In this document: positions 8,516 to 17,629 of the stretch, one piece after another | Numbering within the stretch: position 1 is the stretch's first letter | Layout: each line of letters begins with the position of its first letter | From: Termitidicoccus mucosus | Lineage (GTDB): Bacteria; Verrucomicrobiota; Verrucomicrobiia; Opitutales; Opitutaceae | NCBI RefSeq assembly: GCF_038725785.1 | Contig: NZ_CP109796.1 | Span: forward strand, 310,001-374,000 | Reading direction: 5' to 3' | DNA: 64,000 bases | Notes under the pieces: generated by a model | What the model was told of the DNA's origin: nothing | The model's input: the letters and a program-made list of their open reading frames with translations, nothing else | The model's database searches: none | Made by a program: the position numbers and the translations under genes

Positions 8516-11139
8516 GCCACCACACCTCCTGCCACCATCCGGATGCCGGTCCGAACCGGAGGCGAAGCGCGGTTCGTTGGCGGAGGCATTTCGAGCACAA
8601 GTTTGCGGTCACCGGATTCCATCATTGCCTCGCGGGCGGCCCGCTGGTCGGCGACGTAGATCTCCTGACTCTCCCGAAAACGGGAGTTGGAGACGTAGGC
8701 TTGTTTCAGATCGGCCGCCAGGATGCCCGCGCGTCCCAGTAATAAGATCCCATGATCGACGGTCTTGCCTTGGGCCGCGTGCGAGGTCGTCGCATAGCCA
8801 TGCGAAAACTCCCGAAACAAGGAAGGAATCGAGCGCCCATCTCGCAGGGTGATGCTCCCGTCCGGCGCAAAACCAGCGACCTCAACCAAGTCTCCGTTGC
8901 GCAGCCGCGCCGTCTTCTGATTGGCCCGAATCAAAAGGCGGTCTCCGGCTGCGACCTCAATCTCGCGCCGAATTCCGACATCGAAACCGCGATTGTGACA
9001 CGGGCTGAACCATGCTTCTCCGCCATCCTCAAAGCGCAGCAGCAGAACCGCGCCATCACGCCGCACAACCGTGAGTTGATCCCCTTTGGCATACGAACCC
9101 GACGAGCGATGAAACAGCAGCACCTGGCCCGGCTGATAATTTCGCGCGTCCCGCATTTGCGCCTTCGTCCATTGCAGCGAAAAGACCGTGGACAGGTGGC
9201 GTCCGTCGCCTTGCAAGAGGCCAGCCTCCCGCAGTTGACCGCGCACGATGTCGGTAAAGGCATGGATTTCTTTCCAGACCGGCGAAATCGCCAGGCAGCT
9301 TTCGGCGCGGCGGACATGAGCGACGTAGGCGCTCGCGGCCGTTTGGAACAGCACGTCCTCCTGCGGGATCTCCTTTACCGCACCGAGCCGGGAGAAATGG
9401 TTGAATGCCCCAAATGCGTCGCCTTTGGCGAGCAGAGCCACCGCCCGGCGATACTGCGGCGAACGTTGCCGGCGGATTTGCGTCAGGCGGAAGACCGGCA
9501 CCTGCGCGAATTTTTGCAGACAGCGCAAGGCGTCGCCGGCTTCGACTGAGGAATGCTGCTTGATGTCTCCAATCAGGATGACCCGATTGCCATTCGCTGC
9601 CGCCAGCCAGCAGAGGTCTCGCATCTGCTTCACGGAAATCAAGCCGGCTTCGTCCACCAGTAGCACGCGGTCGCGCGTGGCCCGCTGGAGCGATTCGTTG
9701 ACGAGTAGTTGCTGCAACGTGTCGGCATGCGTGGTGAGTTCCTGACGCAGCACGTCGGCCGCCCCGGAAGAAGGAGCGCACCCGAAGACCCGTCCGCCCG
9801 CCTGCTCGATGCCGGCCACGACTGATTTTAGGCTGTTCGTCTTCCCGGTGCCGGCATCACCGGCGAGGATCATCACCCGGGAATTGCAGCCAAGCATGCC
9901 CTCCACCGTCTGGCGTTGCTCTTCCGACAATTCCGCTCCGGTCGGAAGCGTGCCCAACGCACCGCAACTCGTCCGGCCGGCGTTCGCCCAAGCGATGAAC
10001 TCCTCTTCCGCCTGCAAGGCCGCGGTGGCGGCGATTTCCTCCTCCGCCTCCCGGAGGACACCGGAAGCAACCTGCTGCTTCAGGGCGGCCCGCAGATCGG
10101 CGAGCGGCACGACACCTCGCCCGTAGATCAAGGCTTCCCGAAGCAGATCACGCGATGCGACTACGGACTTGCGCTCGAAAACATGGTCCGTCGTCGCGGT
10201 CAGCGCTTCGTCGGCGCTCATCTCGGGCGGCGGAACCGGCTTGCCCATTGTGCCGGCAATCACGGTGCGCACGACGGCTAGGTCATCGCCCGCCCGCGCT
10301 TCCCATCCCGTCCGCAAACTCGCGGACGTTGCGTGGGTCTTTGCCGCCCGCGTTTCCGCCGTGATGGCTTGAAGCTCGTCTTGTGTCGCGGCTCCGCGTT
10401 CGCGGGCCGCCGCCAGAATCTCCGTCCGCCGTTCGCTGAACTCCGTTCGCAGGCGTTCCGGAAATCCTCGAATGGTGAAACCGATGCCGGGCTGGCGTTC
10501 GAGTTCGTAACCACCCTCGCGCATCCGTTGCGCGAGACGGTTGTAGCACACCTCGCGGAAATACCCCTGATGCCGGAGATACCCGTAGGGTTGGACGCCC
10601 TTCCAACGCTGCTCCGCCGGGTCGAAAGTGACGTTGAGAATGCACATGTGGGTATGCAACTGGGGATCGAGCGCCCGGCTGGAATCATGCGTGACCACCG
10701 CCGCCATCATGTTGCCCGTCACCCGATCCGCGTTGACGCCGCCCCGTCGCACGCGGGTCGCTGTCACCGCCTCGACTTCCTGCAAAGTTTCCTGCACCGC
10801 TTCCTGCCACCACGCCTCAATCCGTCGATCACCGCCGACCAGCAGCGCAATCGAAACGTCCTTGGGCGCCGAAATCTGCCCGAAGTAACAGACTCGGCGT
10901 TTAGATCCTTTGTCCCTTACTCCGAGTCTTTCTCCCGTTGCCGGATGCTGACCGGCACACAGTCGCTCCAACGCCTCCAATTGGCATACCCCGTTCAAAC
11001 CCAACCGCGCGGCGCCTTGGCCGAACCAGACCATCTCCGCCTGACCTTCTTCAGTCAGATAGTCGCCCACGCGCAAATGCTGCCGGAAGTAGCTTACGGC
11101 GGCATCCACGCGAATGCAGGGTTTATCAAATCTAACCAT
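8512..11139 (-). CDS. MobF/TrwC-type conjugative relaxase-helicase
   Basis: The relaxase nicks oriT, stays attached to the 5' end through a tyrosine and unwinds the transferred strand. The N-terminal relaxase domain (about residues 1-290) has a candidate catalytic tyrosine in AVSYFRQHL and the three-histidine metal motif DPQLHTHMCILN. The C-terminal half is a RecD2-like helicase with Walker A GDAGTGKTNS, Walker B VLLVDEAGL, and SHGYATTSHAAQGKT as the late motif. The start at 11139 (MVRFDKPC) is preferred to 11163 because the family usually begins close to the first strand. About 875 residues is a normal length. It heads the leftward operon and faces the Tra-like operon across a 0.3 kb gap. 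Confidence 0.9.
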   Translation of the reverse strand: MVRFDKPCIRVDAAVSYFRQHLRVGDYLTEEGQAEMVWFGQGAARLGLNGVCQLEALERLCAGQHPATGERLGVRDKGSKRRVCYFGQISAPKDVSIALLVGGDRRIEAWWQEAVQETLQEVEAVTATRVRRGGVNADRVTGNMMAAVVTHDSSRALDPQLHTHMCILNVTFDPAEQRWKGVQPYGYLRHQGYFREVCYNRLAQRMREGGYELERQPGIGFTIRGFPERLRTEFSERRTEILAAARERGAATQDELQAITAETRAAKTHATSASLRTGWEARAGDDLAVVRTVIAGTMGKPVPPPEMSADEALTATTDHVFERKSVVASRDLLREALIYGRGVVPLADLRAALKQQVASGVLREAEEEIAATAALQAEEEFIAWANAGRTSCGALGTLPTGAELSEEQRQTVEGMLGCNSRVMILAGDAGTGKTNSLKSVVAGIEQAGGRVFGCAPSSGAADVLRQELTTHADTLQQLLVNESLQRATRDRVLLVDEAGLISVKQMRDLCWLAAANGNRVILIGDIKQHSSVEAGDALRCLQKFAQVPVFRLTQIRRQRSPQYRRAVALLAKGDAFGAFNHFSRLGAVKEIPQEDVLFQTAASAYVAHVRRAESCLAISPVWKEIHAFTDIVRGQLREAGLLQGDGRHLSTVFSLQWTKAQMRDARNYQPGQVLLFHRSSGSYAKGDQLTVVRRDGAVLLLRFEDGGEAWFSPCHNRGFDVGIRREIEVAAGDRLLIRANQKTARLRNGDLVEVAGFAPDGSITLRDGRSIPSLFREFSHGYATTSHAAQGKTVDHGILLLGRAGILAADLKQAYVSNSRFRESQEIYVADQRAAREAMMESGDRKLVLEMPPPTNRASPPVRTGIRMVAGGVVA

Positions 11140-11154
11140 GCTGGGAATGAAACA

Positions 11155-11410
11155 TAAACCCATAAGAAAAGCGAGCGTAAACCCATAAAATTTAAGCTAG
11201 GAACGCATCCGCAGAAAATTTCTTTGCGCAGTTTACTGCTCATCATTCAAGGAACCGATGATCTCGTTGAAGCATCCGCCTTAAACCTATCACCTATGAA
11301 ATGTGTGACACGCCACCCCTAACGTCCGTTAGGTAGCGGAGCGAATTTCGCCACTACACCACTACTCGATCACCACTATATTGTCATTCCGGTTATTTAT
11401 AAACCCATAA
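11155..11410. promoter_or_regulatory. three TAAACCCATAA repeats at the divergent promoter region
   Basis: TAAACCCATAA occurs at 11155-11165, 11178-11188 and 11400-11410, all on the plus strand. The first two are 23 bases apart (about two helical turns) at the start of the relaxase gene. The third is about 45 bases before the start of the rightward operon. Copies at both promoter ends suggest an operator for one regulator that controls both operons. It could equally be an accessory site for relaxosome assembly. Confidence 0.5.
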
Positions 11411-11455
11411 TATTTTGTTTTACTTTAATCCCAAGAGAAACGATACTGCCCGCCA
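11164..11455. other. candidate origin of transfer between divergent mobilization operons
   Basis: This gap of about 290 bases has no convincing ORF. It contains a perfect 7-bp inverted repeat, CCTAACG-TC-CGTTAGG (11318-11333). Directly after it is an imperfect longer one built on GTAGCGGAGCGAA and TTCGCCACTAC (11333-11357). Tandem hairpins between a relaxase gene and traK-like genes are the usual setting of an oriT. The nick site itself cannot be placed from sequence alone. Confidence 0.5.
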
Positions 11456-11845
11456 ATGGATTCGCCCGAACTATATGCCCGCCTGCTGGAGGATGCCCAG
11501 CGTTACGACCCGACCGCGCATAACCGCGGCCTGCTGGCTCCGTATCGCGACGTGCTCCTGCTCCAACGGGCGAAGTTCATGAGCTACGAGCAGATTGCGG
11601 CGACCTTGAACCGCCACGGCCTCAAGGTGTCACCCGCCGCCGTGGGCGTTTTTTGCCGGCGGAACTTTACCAAAGCCGAAATCGAGCGCGTCCGCCAATC
11701 GCCGTCGACCACAACGACGAATGCGTCCGGCAGACGACCGGCCGGCTCGTCAGCCGGCGCTCCAACTTTTGGGGTTTCCGCGCCGGGATCGAGCGTAGGG
11801 AGCTTGGGGAAACGCGGCCCCAAAATTGCCCGCGATAACTACTGA
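11456..11845 (+). CDS. TraK-like relaxosome DNA-binding protein
   Basis: This 129-residue protein has an N-terminal helical domain with a helix-turn-helix (FMSYEQIAATLNRHGLKVS, about residues 41-60). A flexible Ser/Thr/Gly-rich basic tail follows, ending KRGPKIARDNY. The fold, size and position as first gene before a ParA-like gene recall TraK of IncP plasmids, which wraps oriT DNA. The assignment rests on gene order and the HTH pattern, not on strong sequence identity. A TAAACCCATAA repeat lies about 45 bases upstream. Confidence 0.6.
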   Translation: MDSPELYARLLEDAQRYDPTAHNRGLLAPYRDVLLLQRAKFMSYEQIAATLNRHGLKVSPAAVGVFCRRNFTKAEIERVRQSPSTTTTNASGRRPAGSSAGAPTFGVSAPGSSVGSLGKRGPKIARDNY

Positions 11846-11856
11846 CCAATGCAGCC

Positions 11857-12561
11857 ATGAATCCGACGAAACGCATCATTCTCTTCCCTCAAGACAAAGG
11901 CGGCATCGGCAAGAGCTTTGTCGCCGCACTGCTCTACGATTACTTGGGCGACGAAGGCGCCCGGGTGAAGGCATTCGATTTGGACCATGCCAACTCGACC
12001 TTCAACCGGCTCGTGCCGGAGGCCGAGTTCATCGATACCGATGTGGACGTGGACAAGCTCGGAGTCCTCGACCGCATGGTCCACGCCTTGGACGACGCTG
12101 ACACGGTGCTCGTCGATAATCGCGCTACCGGCGGCGGCAAGGTGCTCGCTTATCTCGACGAGGCTCGATTGCCGCAACTCCAAGGCGAACTGGATCTCGC
12201 CCTCGTGTTCGTCCTCATCGGCACCGACGATAAGGATGCGAATTCGCAGATCGCGGAATTACTCGACGCCTATGGCGAACGCGTGCGCTGGCTGGTCGCG
12301 CGCAACCTGCGCGACAGCGACACGCTCCCCCTGTTTACACAGAGTAATTCGCGCCGGCGTCTGCAAGAACTGGGGGCCGTCGAGATCGATGTTCCTTGTT
12401 TGTTCGAGGTCACGCGTAACCGGCTCCAGCAGGCCAATCTCACCGTCGGACGCGGTCGTGCCAGCGAACAGCTTCATCTCCTCGACCGATCCCGTTGCGT
12501 CCGCTTTCACGAACGCATGGCGGCTGAGTTTACGAAAGCCCGAGCGCTGCTCATCGGATGA
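11857..12561 (+). CDS. ParA/MinD-family ATPase, TraL-like
   Basis: This 234-residue protein begins RIILFPQDKGGIGKSFVAALL, a deviant Walker A motif (KGGIGKS) typical of ParA/MinD ATPases. A later DLDHANSTF segment fits the A' aspartate region. The family positions DNA or protein complexes in the cell. Here the place between a TraK-like and a TraM-like gene suggests the TraL role in conjugative transfer rather than segregation, since no ParB partner or centromere array is seen. The stop overlaps the next start by four bases (ATGA), so translation is coupled. Confidence 0.75.
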   Translation: MNPTKRIILFPQDKGGIGKSFVAALLYDYLGDEGARVKAFDLDHANSTFNRLVPEAEFIDTDVDVDKLGVLDRMVHALDDADTVLVDNRATGGGKVLAYLDEARLPQLQGELDLALVFVLIGTDDKDANSQIAELLDAYGERVRWLVARNLRDSDTLPLFTQSNSRRRLQELGAVEIDVPCLFEVTRNRLQQANLTVGRGRASEQLHLLDRSRCVRFHERMAAEFTKARALLIG

Positions 12562-13031
12562 AGCCCGAGGATCTGCTCGACCCGGCCAGTCTGCCGGAAG
12601 AATTACAGTGGGTATCGTCTCACTACCGCCTGCATCCCGATGATCCGGTCTATTTGCTCATCGCCTGGCACTGGCAACGGGTAAAAGCATCGGAGGACAT
12701 CTTGCAGGCCGCCATTGTGGAAATGAAGACGGCCTTGGATGCGCGCATTGAAGCGCTGGCAGATTCCGCCGATGCTATCGCTGGGGTGAATGCTGTACTC
12801 AACCAGATGCAGCAGGAAATGACCAACCGTCCAGCGATCCTCGGCAAGGAGCTTGAAACGCAATTGCGGCAGCCAGTCGCTGATGCTGTCTCGCGTCTCC
12901 GGGCGATGGAAAAATCACTGGGCTTGGCCGCCCGGACATTCCGTCTTGCCCGACGCCGGCACCTCCTTGCCACTTTGCTCACCGGTGTCGCATTGGGCGC
13001 GATTGGTGCCATCGTCCTCTTTTGCGTATGA
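12558..13031 (+). CDS. TraM-like membrane-anchored coiled-coil protein
   Basis: This 157-residue protein has a mostly helical body with a coiled-coil stretch (about residues 45-115). One C-terminal transmembrane segment follows (LLATLLTGVALGAIGAIVLF). This layout matches TraM of IncP plasmids, an accessory transfer protein whose molecular role is poorly known. It overlaps its neighbours on both sides by ATGA. There is no signal peptide, so the body should face the cytoplasm. Confidence 0.6.
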   Translation: MKPEDLLDPASLPEELQWVSSHYRLHPDDPVYLLIAWHWQRVKASEDILQAAIVEMKTALDARIEALADSADAIAGVNAVLNQMQQEMTNRPAILGKELETQLRQPVADAVSRLRAMEKSLGLAARTFRLARRRHLLATLLTGVALGAIGAIVLFCV

Positions 13032-14536
13032 AGGCGGTGGGGGTGGTTATCGTCTGCCTAGGTGTGGCATTCAGCGCCCGGAGCCTGCTTCCGGGCATAG
13101 GATATTGGTTGGCGGTGGCCGCGTTGACACAGGCCATTTGGAGCGCATTTGAATCACTCGACCGATGGGGCGAATCGGCACAGCAGTTCGCGCTTGAGCT
13201 CTGGGGGCTCACTTGGACCCGGGATGAAGCGTGCTGCCATTTTCTCATCACGGGAGCGACCGGCACGGGCAAAACCGCGCGAGCCGTAGTGCCCATCGTC
13301 CACGGCTTGCGCTCGACTTTGCCCGATACCGGCATTCTCGCGGTGGACTCCAAAGGAGCGTTGTGGAAACCACTTTCCGCGATGGCGCGCAGCTTGGGCC
13401 AGGAAGAAAGCCTGCGGCTCATTCGGGTGCGGCCGACGCATATTCCTCTTGGCAAATGGAACCCTCCTCTGCGTCTGAATCTGCTCTCCATGCCCGACGT
13501 GCCGTGGACCACCTACGCGAAGATGATTGTGGATACCGCGACGGCCGCCGGACAACGTGGCGGTCAGACGTTTTTCAAAGAAACCGCCCGCGATGTCATT
13601 ACCCATGCGATGCACGCCCTCGAAGCGGCGGATTTGCCGGTGACTCTCGCGAACGTGCACGATATGATTTGCGTCTCCAGCGATCTCGCGATGGTGCTGG
13701 CCCGGCTCGCCGAGCGACCGGGTCGCGCCGCCGAAACGGAGCGGCAATACTTTAAGGATTTTGCCGAGCAACCACCCGAACAGAAGAGTGGCACGGTCTA
13801 CACCGTAGCGAACTACCTGCGGCCTTACACGCCGCCGGACATTGCCGAAGTCTTTTGCTCGGTGGAACCGAACTTCTCCCTCGCCGAGATCGACGAGGGG
13901 CGGCTCATTTGTCTGTCGATTCCACAGACCTACCAGGTCGAACGCCGCTACCTCAATCTCCTCGCGAAGCAATTGTTCTTTCTTCATGCCTTCCGGCGGT
14001 TTGATCTCGAATCCGAGGAACTGCATCGACGCAATCTGATCGTGCTCGTTCTCGACGAAGGTCAGAAGACCACGCTCGTCTCCGAAGACGGTTTCGCCGA
14101 CCACGCCACGGTTGATGAATTGCGTGAGGCGGGAGCTTGCCTGATTTCCGCGACGCAAACACCCTTGTCATTCTATGCCGCGTTCGAAACCGAGCGCAAA
14201 GCAGATGTTTTTATGGCCAACCTGCGCACGCAGATTCATTTTCGAGCTGCGGATGAGAAAGGAGCAAAGATCATCTCGGAAAAGATGGGCGGACGGGAAC
14301 TCCGCAAATATAGTGGCGGTATCAGTGCCGGCCGGACATCGCGAAACTGGCAGATGATCGATGAGCCGTGGTTCAAACCCACGCAACTTCAGGCGTTGCC
14401 GGAAGGTAGGGCGGTGATTCGCCATCCCCGCCACACAGGGAAACCATTTCTGCGTAAACTGCCGTTTACCGGGTTTACCCACGCCAACGACTTCGTGGCA
14501 GAACTGGCGGACTTCAGCACGAAACCGGTGCGGTGA
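13028..14536 (+). CDS. type IV coupling protein (VirD4/TraG-like)
   Basis: Coupling proteins deliver the relaxase-DNA complex to the transfer channel by ATP hydrolysis. Two N-terminal membrane segments are visible (residues about 3-20 and 25-45), followed by Walker A GATGTGKTARA and Walker B LIVLVLDEGQK. ATQTP follows, a motif common in the family. At 502 residues it is shorter than VirD4 or TraG. The start ATG at 13028 is chosen because it overlaps the previous stop as ATGA; the in-frame TTG at 13022 is less likely. No mating-pair-formation genes follow, so the element probably borrows another element's channel. Confidence 0.88.
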   Translation: MKAVGVVIVCLGVAFSARSLLPGIGYWLAVAALTQAIWSAFESLDRWGESAQQFALELWGLTWTRDEACCHFLITGATGTGKTARAVVPIVHGLRSTLPDTGILAVDSKGALWKPLSAMARSLGQEESLRLIRVRPTHIPLGKWNPPLRLNLLSMPDVPWTTYAKMIVDTATAAGQRGGQTFFKETARDVITHAMHALEAADLPVTLANVHDMICVSSDLAMVLARLAERPGRAAETERQYFKDFAEQPPEQKSGTVYTVANYLRPYTPPDIAEVFCSVEPNFSLAEIDEGRLICLSIPQTYQVERRYLNLLAKQLFFLHAFRRFDLESEELHRRNLIVLVLDEGQKTTLVSEDGFADHATVDELREAGACLISATQTPLSFYAAFETERKADVFMANLRTQIHFRAADEKGAKIISEKMGGRELRKYSGGISAGRTSRNWQMIDEPWFKPTQLQALPEGRAVIRHPRHTGKPFLRKLPFTGFTHANDFVAELADFSTKPVR

Positions 14537-14538
14537 TG

Positions 14539-14853
14539 TCAATTTCGACTTGGGGAGCCGAGGCCAGCGCGAGTCAGTGTTCCCCGGCGGCGCTCGGTTT
14601 GGTTCTGATGCGCGGTCCGGTTCTTTGAAGCATGGGATCCCCGCGTCTCCAACGGCCATCCCACTGCTTCCAAGTAGTCTTCAACCAGGCCGCGAGCATC
14701 ACGGCGACGGAGGGTATGGACGATCAGTGCGATTGGGTTGGGCGCCTCTTTACCCATGATACGGCGCAGAAGGCGGACTGCCTCCGTATAGATAATATAG
14801 TCGTTGAGAGGTAACGTGACCATGAGGTGAACGGACGGGGGCAGATGAGACAT
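14539..14853 (-). CDS. hypothetical protein at the end of the mobile element
   Basis: A 104-codon ORF runs convergent to the coupling-protein gene and ends 2 bases from its stop. The first 70 residues (for example YTEAVRLLRRIMGKEAPNPI) look like a genuine helical protein. The last 30 are basic and low-complexity. An alternative start lies at 14823 (MVTLPLND). The function is unknown. An inverted pair GTGCTCC/GGAGCAC lies upstream, near 14882-14915. Confidence 0.45.
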   Translation of the reverse strand: MSHLPPSVHLMVTLPLNDYIIYTEAVRLLRRIMGKEAPNPIALIVHTLRRRDARGLVEDYLEAVGWPLETRGSHASKNRTAHQNQTERRRGTLTRAGLGSPSRN

Positions 14854-14996
14854 AGAGCACTATAAGTTGAGGGTTGAATCAAGTGCTCCGCCCCGGCCTG
14901 ACGACGGGAGCACCACTTTGCTGATTTTGCGTGGCGATAGTGTGCAAAATACGCACTGCGTTTTAGACACCAATCATAGATCACAGCCCATCGCAT

Positions 14997-15161
14997 GTCT
15001 TTTATTTATCCACGATTTTTTTGGATTAAATCGTGCGAATTCGTGGCAGATAGACACAGGGCGGAACCCCAAACTGCCGCTTGAACTGAACCGTCAAATG
15101 GCTGTGGTCCGAAAATCCAGTCATGTAGGCGACCTGATTGACCGTATAAGAGCCGGTTTTA
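14997..15161 (-). pseudogene. fragment of an AraC-family gene (3' end only)
   Basis: The minus strand encodes the last ~50 residues of an AraC-type regulator, with the second helix-turn-helix (INQVAYMTGFSDHSHL-like) and a QFKRQFG motif. The same stretch recurs at 33965-34125 with only scattered differences. The fragment ends abruptly at 15161, exactly where an IS-like end begins, so an insertion or deletion removed the rest. Confidence 0.8.
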
Positions 15162-15212
15162 GGGCTGCCCCGAATTGACGGACACGGGCAACGGGGCCAA
15201 AGCAGAAGGAAT
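15162..15212 (+). mobile_element. IS-like terminal remnant, copy 1
   Basis: The block begins GGGCTGCCCCGAATTGACGG and ends AAGCAGAAGGAAT. It recurs at 30079-30129 with differences only in the spacer after CACGGG. It resembles the ends of IS3-type elements by eye. A short ORF start (ATGAAGACGCAG) follows at 15217 but soon ends. No transposase gene remains. Its left edge coincides with the break in the AraC fragment. Confidence 0.6.
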
Positions 15213-15301
15213 CCTCATGAAGACGCAGTTAAGCAAATCCGTGATCAAATACCAATCTATGACTTGTGTCCTGTATTTTAAAACTTAGTAAGATTTGACA
15301 C

Positions 15302-17629
15302 ATGCCTGCCGAGTATTTTTACAACGGTCATTTACGTTGGAGCGTATATTGGGGAAACCCTAACTTCATGGCTTGTTTTTTTTCGTGTGCTCTTGTGTGG
15401 CTCTGGCTGGCGGAACTTCGTTGGGCGCGTTCAAACAGGCTGGGCTTGCGCATTGGAGGGCTTGCATTACTCTACGGTTTGGAGCTGTGCAGTTGGTTTG
15501 TGCTTGTGAAAACTTACTCGCGGGGAGGGCTCCTCGCAGCCTTGTGTGCGTTGCTATGCTTTTTTACAGTGGTGGAACAGGGTAACTGGAGTGGACTCAG
15601 GCGCAAGGGGCTGAATCTGATCGTACGAGTCGGATTGATTCTTTTCATTTGTGTGTTCACTGGATTTGCAGGTCGGGTTTCGCCCGGATATCTGGCCCAA
15701 GATATGTCAGTATCCAATCGTTTGGAACTGTGGCGCGGCGGCCTCGCAATGATCTGGGACTCTCCATTCGCAGGATGGGGTTTTAAGCAGGGTGGAATGG
15801 CCTATATTAATTGGTATCAGCAAATTGAGCAAACAGTAAAGCCCACAAGCTTCGTGAACGGCTATCTGGAACTCACGGTTAATCACGGAGTCCCTGCATT
15901 ATTTTTATCGTTATCGGTTCTCCTGGTCGCGGTGGCCATCGCGGTCACGATGCGCAAACACAGTTGGTGTGTAGCTGCTGGCTCGTGCGTAATCGCATGG
16001 ATGACAGGCAATATCTGGACTTGTTGCTGGTATGAGTGGTCGCTGTGGCTGCTTCCCTCCGCATCGGCGATTTCGCTTTTTATCATTGGAATCCGAAACA
16101 AGGGGACACTGGGAAGCTGCATCTGCGGTGTTGGCTTGGCACTGTTGATTGTGGCTGGCGCGCTCAGTGCTGGATATGCTGCGGCAAAAAACACTTACTG
16201 GCAGGCAAAACCCTTGGATGGCGCTGATGTGGTGAAGCTTTCAAGGCGTGATTCTAGCACAGCTGCGGACACTCCAAGTGCTTTATGGGTCGATGGCACA
16301 ATCTTTGGCACCTACTATGGCAAGTCGATTCGGGCATCTGTATCTTCCTTTGATGTTTTTTCTTCGGAATCGCTGATTGTGTATGCGCCGTGGCATTGTT
16401 CAGATCCGCATACCAGCTTGCGGCCTGAGGTTTGTGTTTATTCGGGTTTTCATGCGAGCCGCGTTCGATTGGGTGGGGGAGGATTGAAAAAAACAACCAT
16501 TTTATATCCTTCTGTATACCCTCCGGAAGGCAATCCGCCTGCTAATCACGAAATGGTGGTCTGTTTGCCGTTAGCGGATACGTCCCAGTATGATCGTGCA
16601 TGGCGTATTTGGACAGCGAAGATGGGGGCTAAACTGGTTTATTCGTCCCAGGGAGGACGGTTAATCTCTCCTGCAAGCAATCCTGTAATCTTTTCGACTG
16701 CCAATGCCGAGCAGCGCGTTTTGCGCTCAGAAATCCTGTTGAACATGGGCAAGGTTGATATGAATGGCTTGCCGCGACTGTCTCTGGAGCTGGGTGGAGT
16801 ATCCGTGCTTTCTAAGTTGGGCTTTAATTTCCAGCTGACGCATGGAATTCGCATTGGCAGCAACCGGAGTGCCAGAAGCGAGTGGAGTGTAACCGGGTTG
16901 CGGACATGCGTTTATTTCGAATCCCACGATCAATTGGTCTGGGTCAAACCGGCTGGCCAGAAAATGAGGTATCTCCGACAAGACATGGGATTTGGTGACG
17001 GCAATGACGGTTCATCCGTAAACGTTTTTGAATCCGGCGTTATAGAAATAAAAACCCGCCAGGGTTCGGTTTGGCGGTATAAGGACGGCTTCCTTGAAAC
17101 TATCACCGATGCACAACTGGGGAGATTCGCTGTCGTCAGCGACAGGGAGTCTATTCTGGAAATCTCAAGGCTGGCTGGTGATGCCCGCATTGCAGTGGCG
17201 CGCATCGGATACGCCGAAAACGGACTGCTTCAACACTTGATATTTTCAGGCGATAGAAAATGCAATTTTGAGTGGAGTCATGATCATCGTCTTTTGCGTG
17301 TTGAGAATATCTCTGGGGTGCGGACACAATTCGAGTATGATGATGCATTGCTGACTGGCTGGCATGGGAGCAATGGCGCATCGGGGATATATAGGTGGGC
17401 GCCACGTGACGACGCAAAGCGAGGCGTTGCGGTTGGTCGAGCACCGGTCGTGCTCACTGAGGATGACGTTTTCCGTTATGAATATGCCCGTGACGGCAAT
17501 GTAAACATCATTCTGGTTCATACCGTGGATGGTTCTTTTGTAAGCGAGACAAAGATCGGGCCAGGGGGGATTTTCCAAAGAACCGCGAATGAAATAAAAA
17601 GCGTCCGAAACCGCAGAAATGCACGGTGA
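15302..17629 (+). CDS. O-antigen ligase/polymerase-like membrane protein with long extracellular C-terminus
   Basis: The first ~300 residues have about seven hydrophobic segments and the Wzy-type landmarks VYWGNPNFMACF and NRLELWRGGLAMIWDSPFAGWGF. These are typical of O-antigen ligases and polymerases, which act on lipid-linked glycans outside the inner membrane. The protein starts at what is usually the middle of the family, so the first 4-5 membrane helices seem to be missing. An IS-like end lies 90 bases upstream. The C-terminal ~470 residues are soluble and beta-rich. Near the end, CNFEWSHDHRLLRVENISG and RTQFEYDD resemble YD/Rhs repeats, an odd fusion. Either it is a truncated gene or an unusual family member. 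The substrate is unknown. Confidence 0.65.
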   Translation: MPAEYFYNGHLRWSVYWGNPNFMACFFSCALVWLWLAELRWARSNRLGLRIGGLALLYGLELCSWFVLVKTYSRGGLLAALCALLCFFTVVEQGNWSGLRRKGLNLIVRVGLILFICVFTGFAGRVSPGYLAQDMSVSNRLELWRGGLAMIWDSPFAGWGFKQGGMAYINWYQQIEQTVKPTSFVNGYLELTVNHGVPALFLSLSVLLVAVAIAVTMRKHSWCVAAGSCVIAWMTGNIWTCCWYEWSLWLLPSASAISLFIIGIRNKGTLGSCICGVGLALLIVAGALSAGYAAAKNTYWQAKPLDGADVVKLSRRDSSTAADTPSALWVDGTIFGTYYGKSIRASVSSFDVFSSESLIVYAPWHCSDPHTSLRPEVCVYSGFHASRVRLGGGGLKKTTILYPSVYPPEGNPPANHEMVVCLPLADTSQYDRAWRIWTAKMGAKLVYSSQGGRLISPASNPVIFSTANAEQRVLRSEILLNMGKVDMNGLPRLSLELGGVSVLSKLGFNFQLTHGIRIGSNRSARSEWSVTGLRTCVYFESHDQLVWVKPAGQKMRYLRQDMGFGDGNDGSSVNVFESGVIEIKTRQGSVWRYKDGFLETITDAQLGRFAVVSDRESILEISRLAGDARIAVARIGYAENGLLQHLIFSGDRKCNFEWSHDHRLLRVENISGVRTQFEYDDALLTGWHGSNGASGIYRWAPRDDAKRGVAVGRAPVVLTEDDVFRYEYARDGNVNIILVHTVDGSFVSETKIGPGGIFQRTANEIKSVRNRRNAR

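Noticed and set aside
14539..15300. Far attachment site (copy of the tRNA-Asn 3' end) of the mobile element
   Set aside because: No repeat of the tRNA end was found by eye after the coupling-protein gene, so the right boundary is left open.
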